From positions 1-64,000 of the forward strand of contig NZ_JAUSUD010000021.1 in the NCBI RefSeq assembly GCF_030813355.1: a stretch of DNA of 64,000 nt. Direction: 5' to 3'. The stretch is from Metabacillus malikii. Its GTDB lineage: Bacteria; Bacillota; Bacilli; Bacillales; Bacillaceae. Below the pieces are notes generated by a model. The model worked only from the letters and a program-made list of their open reading frames with translations. It made no database searches and had not been told where the DNA came from. Position numbers and translations under genes: made by a program. Of the stretch, positions 47,634 to 56,443 are shown one piece after another (position 1 is the first letter of the stretch; each line of letters begins with the position of its first letter).

Positions 47634-48233
47634 ATGCCAAAGATTGTTAATCATGAGCAAAAGAGGAAGTCGATCGCAGAAGCTGCATGGAATATTATTA
47701 AGCAAGAAGGGTTTGAGAAAGCATCAATACGCAGAGTTGCAACTGAAGCAGGGATGTCCTCTGGTGCGTTAAGACATTATTTTTCAACACAGGATGAAAT
47801 GTTATTATTTATCATGAATTATTACCTGGAAGAAGGAAAAAAACGTTCTCAAAGTAAAAATTGGTCAGAAAACCCATTGCAAGCAGTTGAGGAAGTTCTA
47901 TTAGAGCTTGTGCCAATTGACGAAAAAAAGAAAATTGAAACGAGTGTTTGGTGGATCTTTGCACTTCGCTCACTTACAAGTGATACATTAAAAGAAAAAA
48001 AAGATGAAATGACTAACGGAACGTATGAATTAGCGAGTTCTATGATTCAGATGTTAGTTTTACAAGGGCTTTTACCCGAGTCAATTAATGTAGAATTAGA
48101 AACAAGTAGGCTATCAGCATTGATTGAAGGTTTGTCAATTCATGCTCTATTAAGACCTGATGTGTACTCCTCAGAAAAGGTTAAGGAAGTAATCCGTTAT
48201 CATTTAGAAACACTTTGCAAAGTATGTAATTAA
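47634..48233 (+). CDS. TetR-family repressor
   Basis: A 199-residue repressor. The N-terminal helix-turn-helix covers about residues 22-50 (ASIRRVATEAGMSSGALRHYF). The C-terminal ligand domain resembles the BetI/TetR_C_6 type (WWIFALRSLTSD...). ATG 47634 is chosen; GTG 47622 in frame lies next to the GGGAAG site. It probably controls itself and the two membrane-protein genes on the other strand. Confidence 0.9.
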   Translation: MPKIVNHEQKRKSIAEAAWNIIKQEGFEKASIRRVATEAGMSSGALRHYFSTQDEMLLFIMNYYLEEGKKRSQSKNWSENPLQAVEEVLLELVPIDEKKKIETSVWWIFALRSLTSDTLKEKKDEMTNGTYELASSMIQMLVLQGLLPESINVELETSRLSALIEGLSIHALLRPDVYSSEKVKEVIRYHLETLCKVCN

Positions 48234-48378
48234 AAAGTTAATAAAATGAGTACTCAATCAAATTGGGGGTGATTATGATTGAAAATAAAAAACTGAATCA
48301 ATTTACATTGATAGATGTTATTGAAAGGAAAATACATTTCACAAATACAAACGAGGGCTTTTGCGGAATAAAGGTGGG
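48234..48378 (+). other. Short region with possible 39-codon frame
   Basis: ATG at 48275 follows GGGGGTG and opens a 39-codon frame (MIENKKLNQFTLIDVIERKI and on) that stops at 48394, a few bases inside the 877-bp element. It may be the start of a gene cut by that insertion. Evidence is too thin to call a gene. Confidence 0.3.
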
Positions 48379-48387
48379 ATCAATACC
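48379..48387. repeat. Left 9-bp target duplication
   Basis: ATCAATACC directly before the left inverted repeat of the 877-bp element; the same nine bases recur at 49265-49273. Confidence 0.75.
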
Positions 48388-48480
48388 TAAGTAGTTCAGA
48401 TAACGTGGGGAAAATGGTAAATATCAAATAGAATTCTACACTAAAACACATCAAAATCAACGCACTAAATCGCACATTAA

Positions 48481-48508
48481 AACGCTTGGATAAATCCAAG
48501 CGTTTTTC
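48481..48508. terminator. Terminator inside the 877-bp element
   Basis: AAACGCTTGGA and TCCAAGCGTTT form a perfect stem around TAAA, with T-runs on both strands. It would end the minus-strand lipoprotein transcript. Confidence 0.8.
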
Positions 48509-48550
48509 ATCTTAAATTTCAATTTTTATTAAAGCACGTCATTTTAGTTA

Positions 48551-48889
48551 TCATACATCTGGAACTCTTTTGTGTATATACCAGTCTCCATTATCATCCT
48601 GTTTCAATACAAAGTAAATAAATTCATCTTGACCAGTATATTCTTTATATTGATAAATATTAAATTGATGTCCTTCATCCTCTGTTACATTTTTAGCATC
48701 AGTAATTATCACTTTATCTGCAACTGATTTTCCGTCTTTCGATACTATAAAATCTTAAATTACCTTTCCAGGACCATTAGTATAATCTGTTACTACATTT
48801 TTGTTTTTAGCATTTTGACATCCCGCCAAAGCAAATGTAATAAGCATTATGGTTATAAGGTGAATTACTTTTATATAATCTTTTTTTAT
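48551..48889 (-). pseudogene. Lipoprotein gene remnant
   Basis: A minus-strand frame with a hydrophobic leader and lipobox (LITFALAGCQNAKN), then VVTDYTNGPGKVI, an in-frame TAA, then DFIVSKDGKSVADKVIITDA and QYKEYTGQDEFIYFVLKQDD to IHKRVPDV. It resembles a small Bacillus lipoprotein as recalled. The expected start codon is ATA (GGGGGAATAAAAATA), so both the start and an internal codon are damaged. Confidence 0.6.
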
Positions 48890-49264
48890 TTTTATTCCCC
48901 CATTAAACTCTCTTTCGCAATGTTCTGCAAGTTTATAAAAATATATAAACTAATATTAATATAATTTTAATAATTTCCTATTTTTGGAATATAAACACGA
49001 TTGTCATTAAATGAACTATCTTAGATATATTATATCTTTCAAATCAAATACTTTATCTGTTATCCCTATAGACAACCCATTTTTCACCTTGACAATAGTT
49101 ATTGTCATAGTGTTATTTAATGTGCGATTTTAACTGCTAATTTATGTATATTTTAACGTAAAACACCGATATATAGGCAAAATAAAGGACTAAATCATAA
49201 TGCGATTTAGCCCTTTATTTACTATGCTATTTAGAATGTTTCTCCACAAAGTCTGAACTACTTA

Positions 49265-49273
49265 ATCAATACC
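49265..49273. repeat. Right 9-bp target duplication
   Basis: ATCAATACC, identical to 48379-48387, directly after the right inverted repeat. Confidence 0.75.
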
Positions 49274-49310
49274 ATGCTTCTTATTTCTCTATTCTTTTTT
49301 CTACTATATA

Positions 49311-49500
49311 TAGCTGTCTTATTCCTCTTCCCCATGCTAAAAAGTTGGTACTTACTGCTAAATAGTTGGTATCCAAACGGCAAAGGAAGCGGGAAGAGCA
49401 GCGGTAGTCTATTATGTAATCAATCGTTATTCAATCGGTTTTTCTCAATAAAAATCAATATTAATTCAAGGCTGGATCCATTAGTGATCCAGTCCACCAA
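49311..49500 (+). repeat. Dispersed intergenic repeat, copy 6, truncated (R6)
   Basis: TAGCTGTCTTATTCCTCTTC, the two tandem 21-base units, and the perfect hairpin GGCTGGATC/GATCCAGTCC at 49470-49495. The second half is absent. The 877-bp element ends just upstream of it. Confidence 0.75.
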
Positions 49501-49542
49501 TACCATGCACAAAGTATATTCTACTGAAGTTTATGGAGGTCT

Positions 49543-49848
49543 ATGGCGATGATTCTTGACAATAATGATAAGGCAATATTAAGAGAATTGCAGGAAGATG
49601 CTTCTATATCAAATCTAAATTTATCAAAGAAAATTGGTCTTTCACCATCAGCTTGCCTTGCAAGAACAAAAACCCTTGTAGAAACAGGTGTTATTAAGAA
49701 ATTTACTACTATTGTCGATGAGAAAAAACATGGTATTGAAGTAACAGCATTAGCTCTTATAAATTTATCACCCCTAAAAAGGGAGACCATTCATTCTTTT
49801 TTAGAGGATATACACAAATATCCACAGGTCAATTGCAGAGCGATTTGA
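49543..49848 (+). pseudogene. Lrp/AsnC-family regulator, 3'-truncated
   Basis: A frame of 101 codons. The N-terminal helix-turn-helix part (LDNNDKAILRELQEDASISN, NLSKKIGLSPSACLAR) and the start of the ligand domain are present. After HKYPQV near 49830 the sequence departs from the family and stops. About 50 C-terminal residues (the RAM domain) are missing. The break joins an integrase fragment on the other strand. Confidence 0.8.
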
Positions 49849-50272
49849 CCAATTAATACTATTTTTATTAAGAGAAACAATTTCTCCTATTCTACAACCT
49901 GTTGAAAACAAAACACGCTTCCCTCAAATGTTCAATTTCTCTCTCCGTTAAAAATTTCGGAATCCGTTTTCCTTGTTTAGGTTCTTTAATTTTTGCAGCT
50001 GGATTTTTTTGAATATGCCCTTCCTCGTGTGACCAACGAAATAGTGATTTAATAAATCGAATCCGATGAGCTAAACTTGATGGTTTTAAGTGTACACTGG
50101 ATTTTGCTAGGTATCCTTTCAACTGATCGGTTGTTACTGATCCAATACTTACATCATTAAAGTGATGGATGAGTAACTTAGATTGGAGTCTATACGCTTT
50201 TAATGTCTGTGGAGAGAATCCTTCAATCCTCTTATCCGATTCATAAAGTTCCCAGGCTTTTGTTAATTGCAA
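49830..50272 (-). pseudogene. Tyrosine recombinase N-terminal fragment
   Basis: Begins MQLTKAWELYESDKRIEGFS (TTG 50272, eight bases after GGAGG) and contains the SAM-like core-binding domain. It then reads IPKFLTEREIEHLREAC and breaks. In another frame the plus-to-minus sequence continues FSTGCRIGEIVSLNKNSINW up to about 49830, the start of the catalytic domain with its first conserved Arg. The catalytic His-x2-Arg and Tyr are missing. It is a XerC/D-like integrase relic. Confidence 0.75.
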
Positions 50273-50538
50273 AATCAATTCCTCCTTAAGGATTGTGTTA
50301 GAGGAATTATTGCCTTGAATATAGAAATAAACACGTTGATATTGAAGTAACGGGCAGGATTGTACATTAAGGGTAAGTTAGATAGTCCAAGTTTTTACTG
50401 TTATTTTAAGGTATTATAGGTATATAAACGGGGGTAGTAGGGATTTTTGATACTTTTAAGTATTAAATGTGAGGAGAAGTTTATAGGAAGTAGTCATTTC
50501 TAAGTATCCTTAACAGAATTAGAAAGTAGTGGGATAAA

Positions 50539-51225
50539 ATGAAGAATTACGATATTATTTTTTTTGATATAGATGACACGCTTTTTGATTTTACTAAATC
50601 GGAGCAAGCAGCTTTTAATAATGTCTTTAATCAATATAATTTATTAAATGGCTTAAACCTGTACGAAAAGAGTTACCAGGAAATTAGCAAAGTGTTGTGG
50701 AGAGATTTAGAAAATGGAAAAATGGACCTTGTTGAACTAGGTTCAGAGAGATTTAGGAGATTATTTTTAGAGCACGAACTTGAAATTGACGCAGTTGTAT
50801 TTAATCAGGACTATTTAAAATTTCTCGGAGAACAAACGCACCTCGTTCAAGGAGCAGAAAAAGTTATTAAGGCTCTCTCGCATAAACGCTTAGCCGTTAT
50901 TACGAATGGTTACTCGATTGTGCAAACATCAAGAATTAACAATTCTCCGTTCGAAGGTACATTTGAACATATTATTATCTCTGAATCCACTGGATTCCAA
51001 AAACCACAAACAGGAATATTTGATTATGCTTTTCATAAGCTACAGATTACAGACAAATCAAGCGTACTAATGGTGGGTGACTCGTTGACTTCTGATATTC
51101 AAGGTGGAATGAACTATGGTATGGACACTTGTTGGTTCAATCCTAAGTATAAAGAAAATCATACATCTTTAAAACCTACTTATGAAATAAATAATTTAGA
51201 AGGCTTGTTAGAAATTATAAAATAA
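50539..51225 (+). CDS. YjjG-type HAD nucleotidase
   Basis: A 228-residue HAD hydrolase. Motif I is FFDIDDTLFDF (Asp nucleophile), motif II ITNG, motif III with Lys in FQKPQTGIF, and motif IV MVGDSLTSDIQGG. The layout matches YjjG/YfnB non-canonical pyrimidine nucleotidases, which clear harmful nucleotides. ATG follows AGTGGGA. Single gene, followed by a terminator. Confidence 0.9.
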   Translation: MKNYDIIFFDIDDTLFDFTKSEQAAFNNVFNQYNLLNGLNLYEKSYQEISKVLWRDLENGKMDLVELGSERFRRLFLEHELEIDAVVFNQDYLKFLGEQTHLVQGAEKVIKALSHKRLAVITNGYSIVQTSRINNSPFEGTFEHIIISESTGFQKPQTGIFDYAFHKLQITDKSSVLMVGDSLTSDIQGGMNYGMDTCWFNPKYKENHTSLKPTYEINNLEGLLEIIK

Positions 51226-51331
51226 GTGCACTCTGTTGTTTCTAAATCCGTCCTGACGCTACCCCTATATAAAAGAAAGTGTGAAGAAATTCACTTAAAG
51301 TAAAGGGTGTGTTAGTTATAGTAAGATAATA

Positions 51332-51373
51332 CAAAAAGGGCTTAGAGTGACAATAACTTTAAGCCTTTTTGAC
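51332..51373 (+). terminator. Terminator after the nucleotidase gene
   Basis: AAAAAGGGCTTA and TAAGCCTTTTT form a stem around a longer loop, with a T-run. Confidence 0.75.
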
Positions 51374-52016
51374 TGTTAAATATACTGTGATTTGGGTTGT
51401 GAAATTTATGTTATTGGCTGTGTGATTAAGTCTGTGATTTAACGTTTTGCACCTCACAAGTAAACCGGTTACTAAATTGATGGTTTTTGTGTTTCATTGC
51501 ATCCATATTAGAAGCGTATAATTCGTAACAGGACATAACTCTTCATCTCAAAGCATATGTCTACTATGTCTCTTAATAAAATTAAGGTTCCTTATATAAA
51601 ATAAGCGTTCCTTAAATAAAATTAATGTTCCAAATCCGAAGATTTTTCCGGTTAAAGAGGTTGGTAGATGAAGTAATAAATCAGCAGTAAATGTTTGTTA
51701 CATTGGCTAAACTTATTGGAGACAACATGCTTGACTACATAAGCCATATAGTATGTAGGTGTTTTTTGGACGTAATAGAATATTGTTTAAGTATTGATTA
51801 ATATAATAATAAACATAATGAGCAAGCGTGATTATGAAAGAGGTTTGGGAGAAAACAGTCAAAGATGTTTCTTATATGTATCTCCTAAAAAATCATATTG
51901 CATAAATATTACTAACTTTCAGGTTGAAAATAATTCTTAAGAAAATATAGCTGATGTAAAATAAGGTCAGACTTATGCTCTAAATTTTACTTTAAATATG
52001 TAAGTGAGGAAGCAAA
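51374..52016. other. Intergenic region with short tandem repeat
   Basis: About 640 AT-rich bases. At 51573-51640 a unit of about 21 bases (AATAAAATTAAGGTTCCTTA and variants) occurs three times. A 36-codon minus-strand frame at 51426-51536 begins MSCYELYASNMD but has only a weak start signal and is not called. No known RNA is seen. Confidence 0.45.
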
Positions 52017-52457
52017 ATGGAACGAATTAACTTAATGGGCTGGATACTAGAAGTGGATATTAATAAGACAGAGGAGTTTTATAACAAAAATATTGACCTG
52101 TGCAATTGTCTGTACTGCAAAAATTATATGGAAGCATGTAAATATTTTAATCATTCTATATTGAAGGTATTTAATATGCTGAGAATTATTCCATCAAAAC
52201 CAAGTCATTTATCTGAGTTTGGTGAAGTGGATGGTGGTTTGTGCTTATATGCTGGAAGTTATCATGTAGTTGGTAAATTAATAGAAGGTGTGTATTGTAC
52301 AAACTCTGATTGGAATGAGACGAATACTGCCAGAATTGAGAACTTCACGATTGGGTTTCCAAAAGAGTTAGAGTTTGTACATAACGAGCTGCCACAACCT
52401 ATGCTGCAAATTGATTTCGAAGCGCGGATCCCTTGGGTGTTAGACGAAAAGCCTTAG
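52017..52457 (+). CDS. Unknown protein with CNCLYC motif
   Basis: A 146-residue cytosolic protein. Cysteines Cys29, Cys31 and Cys34 (CNCLYCKNY) could bind a metal. The rest is a mixed sequence ending in FEARIPWVLDEKP. GAGGAAG precedes the ATG. Family not recognised, though similar proteins occur in Bacilli. It lies 61 bases before the DUF5071 gene and may be cotranscribed. Confidence 0.7.
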   Translation: MERINLMGWILEVDINKTEEFYNKNIDLCNCLYCKNYMEACKYFNHSILKVFNMLRIIPSKPSHLSEFGEVDGGLCLYAGSYHVVGKLIEGVYCTNSDWNETNTARIENFTIGFPKELEFVHNELPQPMLQIDFEARIPWVLDEKP

Positions 52458-52518
52458 GATTAATATGCAAGGAATAGGTAATGATAAAAAAATATTGAAT
52501 CAAAGTTGAAGGTGGAAA

Positions 52519-52920
52519 ATGAGCATTTACAATAGTTGCTTGCCAAAAAACAAGCATGATTTTGAAAGTTTAGATAAATTGAAGAACTTAGATAAGGAAA
52601 GGATAATTCCATTATTACCTGAACTCATCGTATGGGTTCAAGATATGAACTGGCCGATATCAGAAGAAGTCGCCAAAATTCTATTAATGTATCAGATTGA
52701 AATAATTCCACTTATTAAAGATATATTAAGAACTAATGATAACGTTTGGAAATACTGGTGCTTAGAGACTTTGGTTAAAAGATTAGACGAAGAATCAAAA
52801 GAGTTACTTAAGAATGATTTAGCTAGGTTGAGTGAAAGACCAACAGCAGGAGAAAGATTAGAGCAACTTGATGTAACTGCTACGGAAATTTTGAAAACAT
52901 ATACAAAACTTTCATCTTAA
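52519..52920 (+). CDS. DUF5071-like protein
   Basis: A 133-residue helical protein. The pattern LLPELIVWVQDMNWPISEEV, then IIPLIKDILRTNDNVWKYW and RLSERPTAGERLEQL, matches the DUF5071 family as recalled. It is a HEAT-like helical fold of unknown function, often found next to other small proteins. No cysteine-rich or membrane feature. Confidence 0.8.
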   Translation: MSIYNSCLPKNKHDFESLDKLKNLDKERIIPLLPELIVWVQDMNWPISEEVAKILLMYQIEIIPLIKDILRTNDNVWKYWCLETLVKRLDEESKELLKNDLARLSERPTAGERLEQLDVTATEILKTYTKLSS

Positions 52921-53240
52921 TGTATGTATGTGAGTAACGTATTTGCGAAGAGATACTATACCGTCTAAATCATATTTCATTACTTCACTTTTAAGGCATA
53001 TCGAGAAAATATACTTTTAGCAATTTAAAAAATCAATTGATTATTGTAAATGTTGCTACAACTATTCAGGCAGGTCCATTAGGTACTTGTCTTTTTTATT
53101 ATCTAATTCTCAAGATCACCTAACTGAATAGGTCTTAAATAGGTCTTATACTATATCAGCTTCTGTTAAACATTAAAGATTATACTGTAGCGATAAACGA
53201 AGAGAATTGATTCACAGGGTGTTGACCTAAAACATACACC
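52921..53240. other. Intergenic region before the marR-MFS pair
   Basis: About 320 AT-rich bases. The only structure seen is a weak stem near 53067-53096 (AGGCAGGT/ACTTGTCT with a T-run) that could end transcription of the DUF5071 gene. It slightly resembles the hairpin in the dispersed repeat. Confidence 0.4.
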
Positions 53241-53303
53241 TTGACATCTAATGAAAAAAAACATATAGTTACTCTTGGTAATAGTTAACCAAGGTAACTA
53301 TAT
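53241..53303 (+). promoter_or_regulatory. marR promoter with MarR operator
   Basis: TTGACA at 53241-53246 and TATAGT at 53264-53269, 17 bases apart. ATAGTTACTCTTGGTA and TAACCAAGGTAACTAT form an inverted repeat that overlaps the -10 box, a position for autorepression. Confidence 0.8.
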
Positions 53304-53324
53304 GAAGGAGAGTGGAAGGTCAAA

Positions 53325-53756
53325 ATGGAGGGTTACTTTCAACGATATTTAAGTTTATATAGACCATTAATCACTTCGTTGAATGAGCTGTTGAGTTCTT
53401 ATCAACTTTCTTATTCTTTATGGCAGGTTGTTTTTTATATAAAAAATAACGGGCCTTCGACACTTGTTGACATATCGTATCATTATCAAGTTGAAAAACC
53501 TACCATAACAAGAAGGGTTCATCGCTTGGAAGAACTACAATTGGTTAAACAAGTTCCGGGTAAGGATAAGCGAGAAAAGGTTATTCAGATTACAGAATTT
53601 GGAGAAGAGATTTACCAACAATGCAGAGAAAAAATAACTGAATTAGAAAGCAAGGTGATGGAAGGCATATCTCTAGATGAGCAACAGACTGCTTATCAAG
53701 TACTTCCTAAAATACAAAATAACCTAATAAGTAGAAAGGGAAATAATCGTGATTAA
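53325..53756 (+). CDS. MarR-family repressor
   Basis: A 143-residue winged-helix regulator. The recognition helix region is YQVEKPTITRRVHRLEELQLV, followed by the wing with PGKDKREKVIQITEFG. It overlaps the MFS gene by 8 bases, so it most likely represses the transporter and itself from the palindrome upstream. ATG follows GAAGG...GGT at some distance. The ligand is unknown. Confidence 0.92.
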   Translation: MEGYFQRYLSLYRPLITSLNELLSSYQLSYSLWQVVFYIKNNGPSTLVDISYHYQVEKPTITRRVHRLEELQLVKQVPGKDKREKVIQITEFGEEIYQQCREKITELESKVMEGISLDEQQTAYQVLPKIQNNLISRKGNNRD

Positions 53757-54942
53757 ACCAAAATTATGGACAAAGAATTTTATAATTGTATCTACTATCA
53801 ATTTTTTTCTAACAATGGTTTTTTATTTATTAATAGTAATTATGAGCGTTTATGCTGTAAATGAATATCATGCTACTACAAGTCAAGCTGGGCTTGTCAC
53901 GGGAATTTTTATAATCGGAGCATTAATTGGAAGACTGTTTATAGGCAGGAATATCGAGCGAATTGGACGTAAGAGAACCTTATTTATTGGTTTAATTCTA
54001 TTTAATATCACAACACTACTTTATTTTGTTCATTATGGTATTCAATTTCTTCTTATCAATCGTTTATTACATGGAATTACATTGGGAATGGCTAGCACTG
54101 CAACAGGAACGATAATAGCCCAAATAATACCGACAAGTCGAAAAGGGGAAGGGATCGGTTATTATAGCATGAGTGCCACTTTGGCTACAGCACTTGGGCC
54201 ATTTATTGGTCTCTATATGAGTCAACATACAAGTTTTCATATGATTTTTACTTTCTGTCTTGCTTTAGGCATCATCAGTTTTATAACAGCATTCTTTGTA
54301 AATGTACCAGCAATACAAGGTACATTGAATTCTATCGATTACAGGGGATTTAAATTCTCTAATTTCATTGAATTGAAGGCAATACCAATTGCGATTATTA
54401 CTTTAGTTGTTGCTTTCTGTTACTCTAGTGTTCTATCATATATTAATTCTTATGCTATAGAAGTTGACCTTGTTCAAACAGCAAGTTTCTTCTTTTTAGT
54501 CTATTCAATAGCTGTATTGATATCACGCCCATTTACAGGACGTTTAATGGATGTAAAAGGTGCAAACTATATTATGTATCCGGCATTCATTCTCTTTACA
54601 GCAGGAATGCTACTTTTAAGTACAGCTCATAACAGCATTGCGTTATTATTATCAGGTATACTAATTGGACTAGGATTTGGAAATATGCAATCTTGTACAC
54701 AGGCAATTGCGATTAAGTTAACGCCACCTCACCGAATTGGGCTTGCAACATCAACATTCTTTATATTTCTCGACGCAGGACTTGGATTCGGTCCATATTT
54801 GCTAGGATTCATTATTCCGTTTATCAACTACAATACGCTCTATGCTGCTTTAGGTATTGTAGTCTTAGTATCGACTATCTTATACTTTTTACTGTATGGG
54901 AGGAAAGAAAAATCTTTGATCGACGCTGTTGCTCATGAGTAG
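53749..54942 (+). CDS. Major facilitator superfamily transporter
   Basis: A 397-residue protein with 12 predicted membrane helices. The MFS loop 2-3 motif appears as GRLFIGRNIERIGRKRTLF. It resembles drug-efflux DHA1-type proteins (YfkF-like). The gene overlaps marR and is likely induced with it. It starts with GTG. Substrate unknown. Confidence 0.9.
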   Translation: MIKPKLWTKNFIIVSTINFFLTMVFYLLIVIMSVYAVNEYHATTSQAGLVTGIFIIGALIGRLFIGRNIERIGRKRTLFIGLILFNITTLLYFVHYGIQFLLINRLLHGITLGMASTATGTIIAQIIPTSRKGEGIGYYSMSATLATALGPFIGLYMSQHTSFHMIFTFCLALGIISFITAFFVNVPAIQGTLNSIDYRGFKFSNFIELKAIPIAIITLVVAFCYSSVLSYINSYAIEVDLVQTASFFFLVYSIAVLISRPFTGRLMDVKGANYIMYPAFILFTAGMLLLSTAHNSIALLLSGILIGLGFGNMQSCTQAIAIKLTPPHRIGLATSTFFIFLDAGLGFGPYLLGFIIPFINYNTLYAALGIVVLVSTILYFLLYGRKEKSLIDAVAHE

Positions 54943-55067
54943 GGAAAGTACTTTTCTTTTCAAAATGTACGATTTTGAGCATTGAGCATTCTTTTTTCTT
55001 GCAATAGCCAAGAAATATTTTTATACTTGGAAATTTATAAATAAAAAATTTTCCAAAATATATAAAA

Positions 55068-55103
55068 GTGAGGGTGACAATTCGGTTTATGTCACCCTCT
55101 ATT
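55068..55103. terminator. Bidirectional terminator
   Basis: GAGGGTGACA at 55070-55079 and TGTCACCCTC at 55090-55099 form a perfect ten-pair stem between the convergent MFS and solute-binding protein genes. Confidence 0.88.
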
Positions 55104-55108
55104 ATCGT

Positions 55109-56413
55109 TTATTCCTTTTTTAATGCTCTTAATATTTTGAGTTCTTGCGCTAATTTTGATTCGATTTCTATTTCTGCTTTGTTAAGTATATCAGTAGAGT
55201 CCATATTGGATTGAATACCTAAGTCTATTATTTCGTCCCAAATTTTTTCGGCCTGATCATCGAGTGGGGTGAGGAATGGTTCTTCTGCTTTCTCCATTAT
55301 GGTTTCGTAGAGTGTTTGGACCTTTTGATTACCAAGAAATTCATTTTTATATTCAAAACTTATAGGGTTACCACGTGCTGGAATGTATGCAGAAACTGTA
55401 TTTTGAACGCCCGTTAACAGTTGGTAGTTTGCATAAAATTTAATAAATTCCCAGGCCATTTCCTTATGATTACTATTACCAGGAATTGAAAAGAAGGAGC
55501 TATTATTCCAACTGTATACATTAAAAGGAAGTCTTGTCGAACGCCATAACCCTTTTTGTTCAGGTGCAAATCCATTTATCTCATCTGATCCATATGTCCC
55601 TTGATAAATCATTGCAATTTTACCCTCTTGGAGTGCTTGCTTTCCTTCAGGCATATATAAATCAAAATGTGCAACTAATTCAGCCTGATACGCACGTTTA
55701 GATAGGTCTAAAGCTTTACGTAATGTTTCGTTATTTCGATTGTATTTGTAATCCTTTGTAAAAAAGCCTACTTGATTTTCATAAAGATTCATTAATTCAT
55801 TAGGCCTTTGCATTAACCAAATTCCATCCTTAGCTAAGGTCTCAGCGATGGTAAACCAATTGTTTGGGTCTTCCATAAAATTCGCTAATGCTTCAGGTTC
55901 TGAAGGGAAACCATATTTCTCCATTATATCCGGGCGGTAAAATGTAACACGTGGAGAAGTTGAGAAGGGAATAGCAAATTGCTTTTTTTCATCAACCGAT
56001 GTACCCGAATTCCATAGTGCAGGTGGGTAGTCCTTCGCTAGTTTATCAGCATGAAAAGGAGCTTGATTAAGGTCTTGAAGACCTTCTATATCTTTGAAAT
56101 TTTTAATATGTGCACTATCAAATGCCATAATGTCTGGCACATTACCGTCCACAAGTGCATTCATATATTCTTCTTGGTAGACACCAAAGTCAAATGCCTT
56201 GACATTGATTTCAACATTTGGAAATAGTTTTTGAAATTCAGTAATTGAGTACTCCCAACCACCTTCATACCAAGCCCATAATGTTAACTCGATAGACTCC
56301 TCTTTTTTTTCTATTACTTTTTTTTCAGGTTCCTTAGTTTCTTGTTTAGTTGGTGCACAACTACTAAGAATAAAGGTAAAAACACAAATGAGTAGGATGA
56401 GCATTTTGTTCAT
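55109..56413 (-). CDS. Orphan solute-binding lipoprotein linked to GGDEF-EAL gene
   Basis: A 434-residue extracellular binding protein of the sugar-type (family 1) class. The signal ends in the lipobox LSSC. A Lys/Glu-rich linker follows, then TLWAWYEGGWEYSITEFQKL at the domain start, PDIMAFDSAHIKNF, and AMIYQGTYGSDE. Thirty bases separate it from the upstream GGDEF-EAL gene and it is probably cotranscribed with it. No ABC permease or ATPase gene is nearby. It may feed a ligand signal to the receptor rather than serve uptake (inference). Confidence 0.9.
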   Translation of the reverse strand: MNKMLILLICVFTFILSSCAPTKQETKEPEKKVIEKKEESIELTLWAWYEGGWEYSITEFQKLFPNVEINVKAFDFGVYQEEYMNALVDGNVPDIMAFDSAHIKNFKDIEGLQDLNQAPFHADKLAKDYPPALWNSGTSVDEKKQFAIPFSTSPRVTFYRPDIMEKYGFPSEPEALANFMEDPNNWFTIAETLAKDGIWLMQRPNELMNLYENQVGFFTKDYKYNRNNETLRKALDLSKRAYQAELVAHFDLYMPEGKQALQEGKIAMIYQGTYGSDEINGFAPEQKGLWRSTRLPFNVYSWNNSSFFSIPGNSNHKEMAWEFIKFYANYQLLTGVQNTVSAYIPARGNPISFEYKNEFLGNQKVQTLYETIMEKAEEPFLTPLDDQAEKIWDEIIDLGIQSNMDSTDILNKAEIEIESKLAQELKILRALKKE

Positions 56414-56443
56414 TGTGAATCCACACCACGCCTTACTTTAGAA

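Larger units (their letters stand above)
48388..49264. mobile_element. 877-bp non-autonomous element with lipoprotein cargo
   Basis: Terminal inverted repeats: left TAAGTAGTTCAGATAACG and, read inwards from the right end, TAAGTAGTTCAGACTTTG. Similarity continues as GTGGGGAAA against GTGGAGAAA, about 37 bases in all. A 9-bp duplication ATCAATACC flanks it. Sub-terminal pieces are also related (CTAAATCGCACATTAAAAC on the left, TTAATGTGCGATTTTAAC on the right). No transposase is present. Inside are a decayed lipoprotein gene and its terminator. The IS family is not recognised. Confidence 0.75.

Noticed and set aside
51426-51536. Minus-strand frame of 36 codons starting MSCYELYASNMD
   Set aside because: Plausible composition, but the start signal is weak and nothing else supports it.
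51573-51640. Three short tandem units as a possible CRISPR-like array
   Set aside because: Units are degenerate and adjacent, with no spacers, and no cas genes are present in the window.
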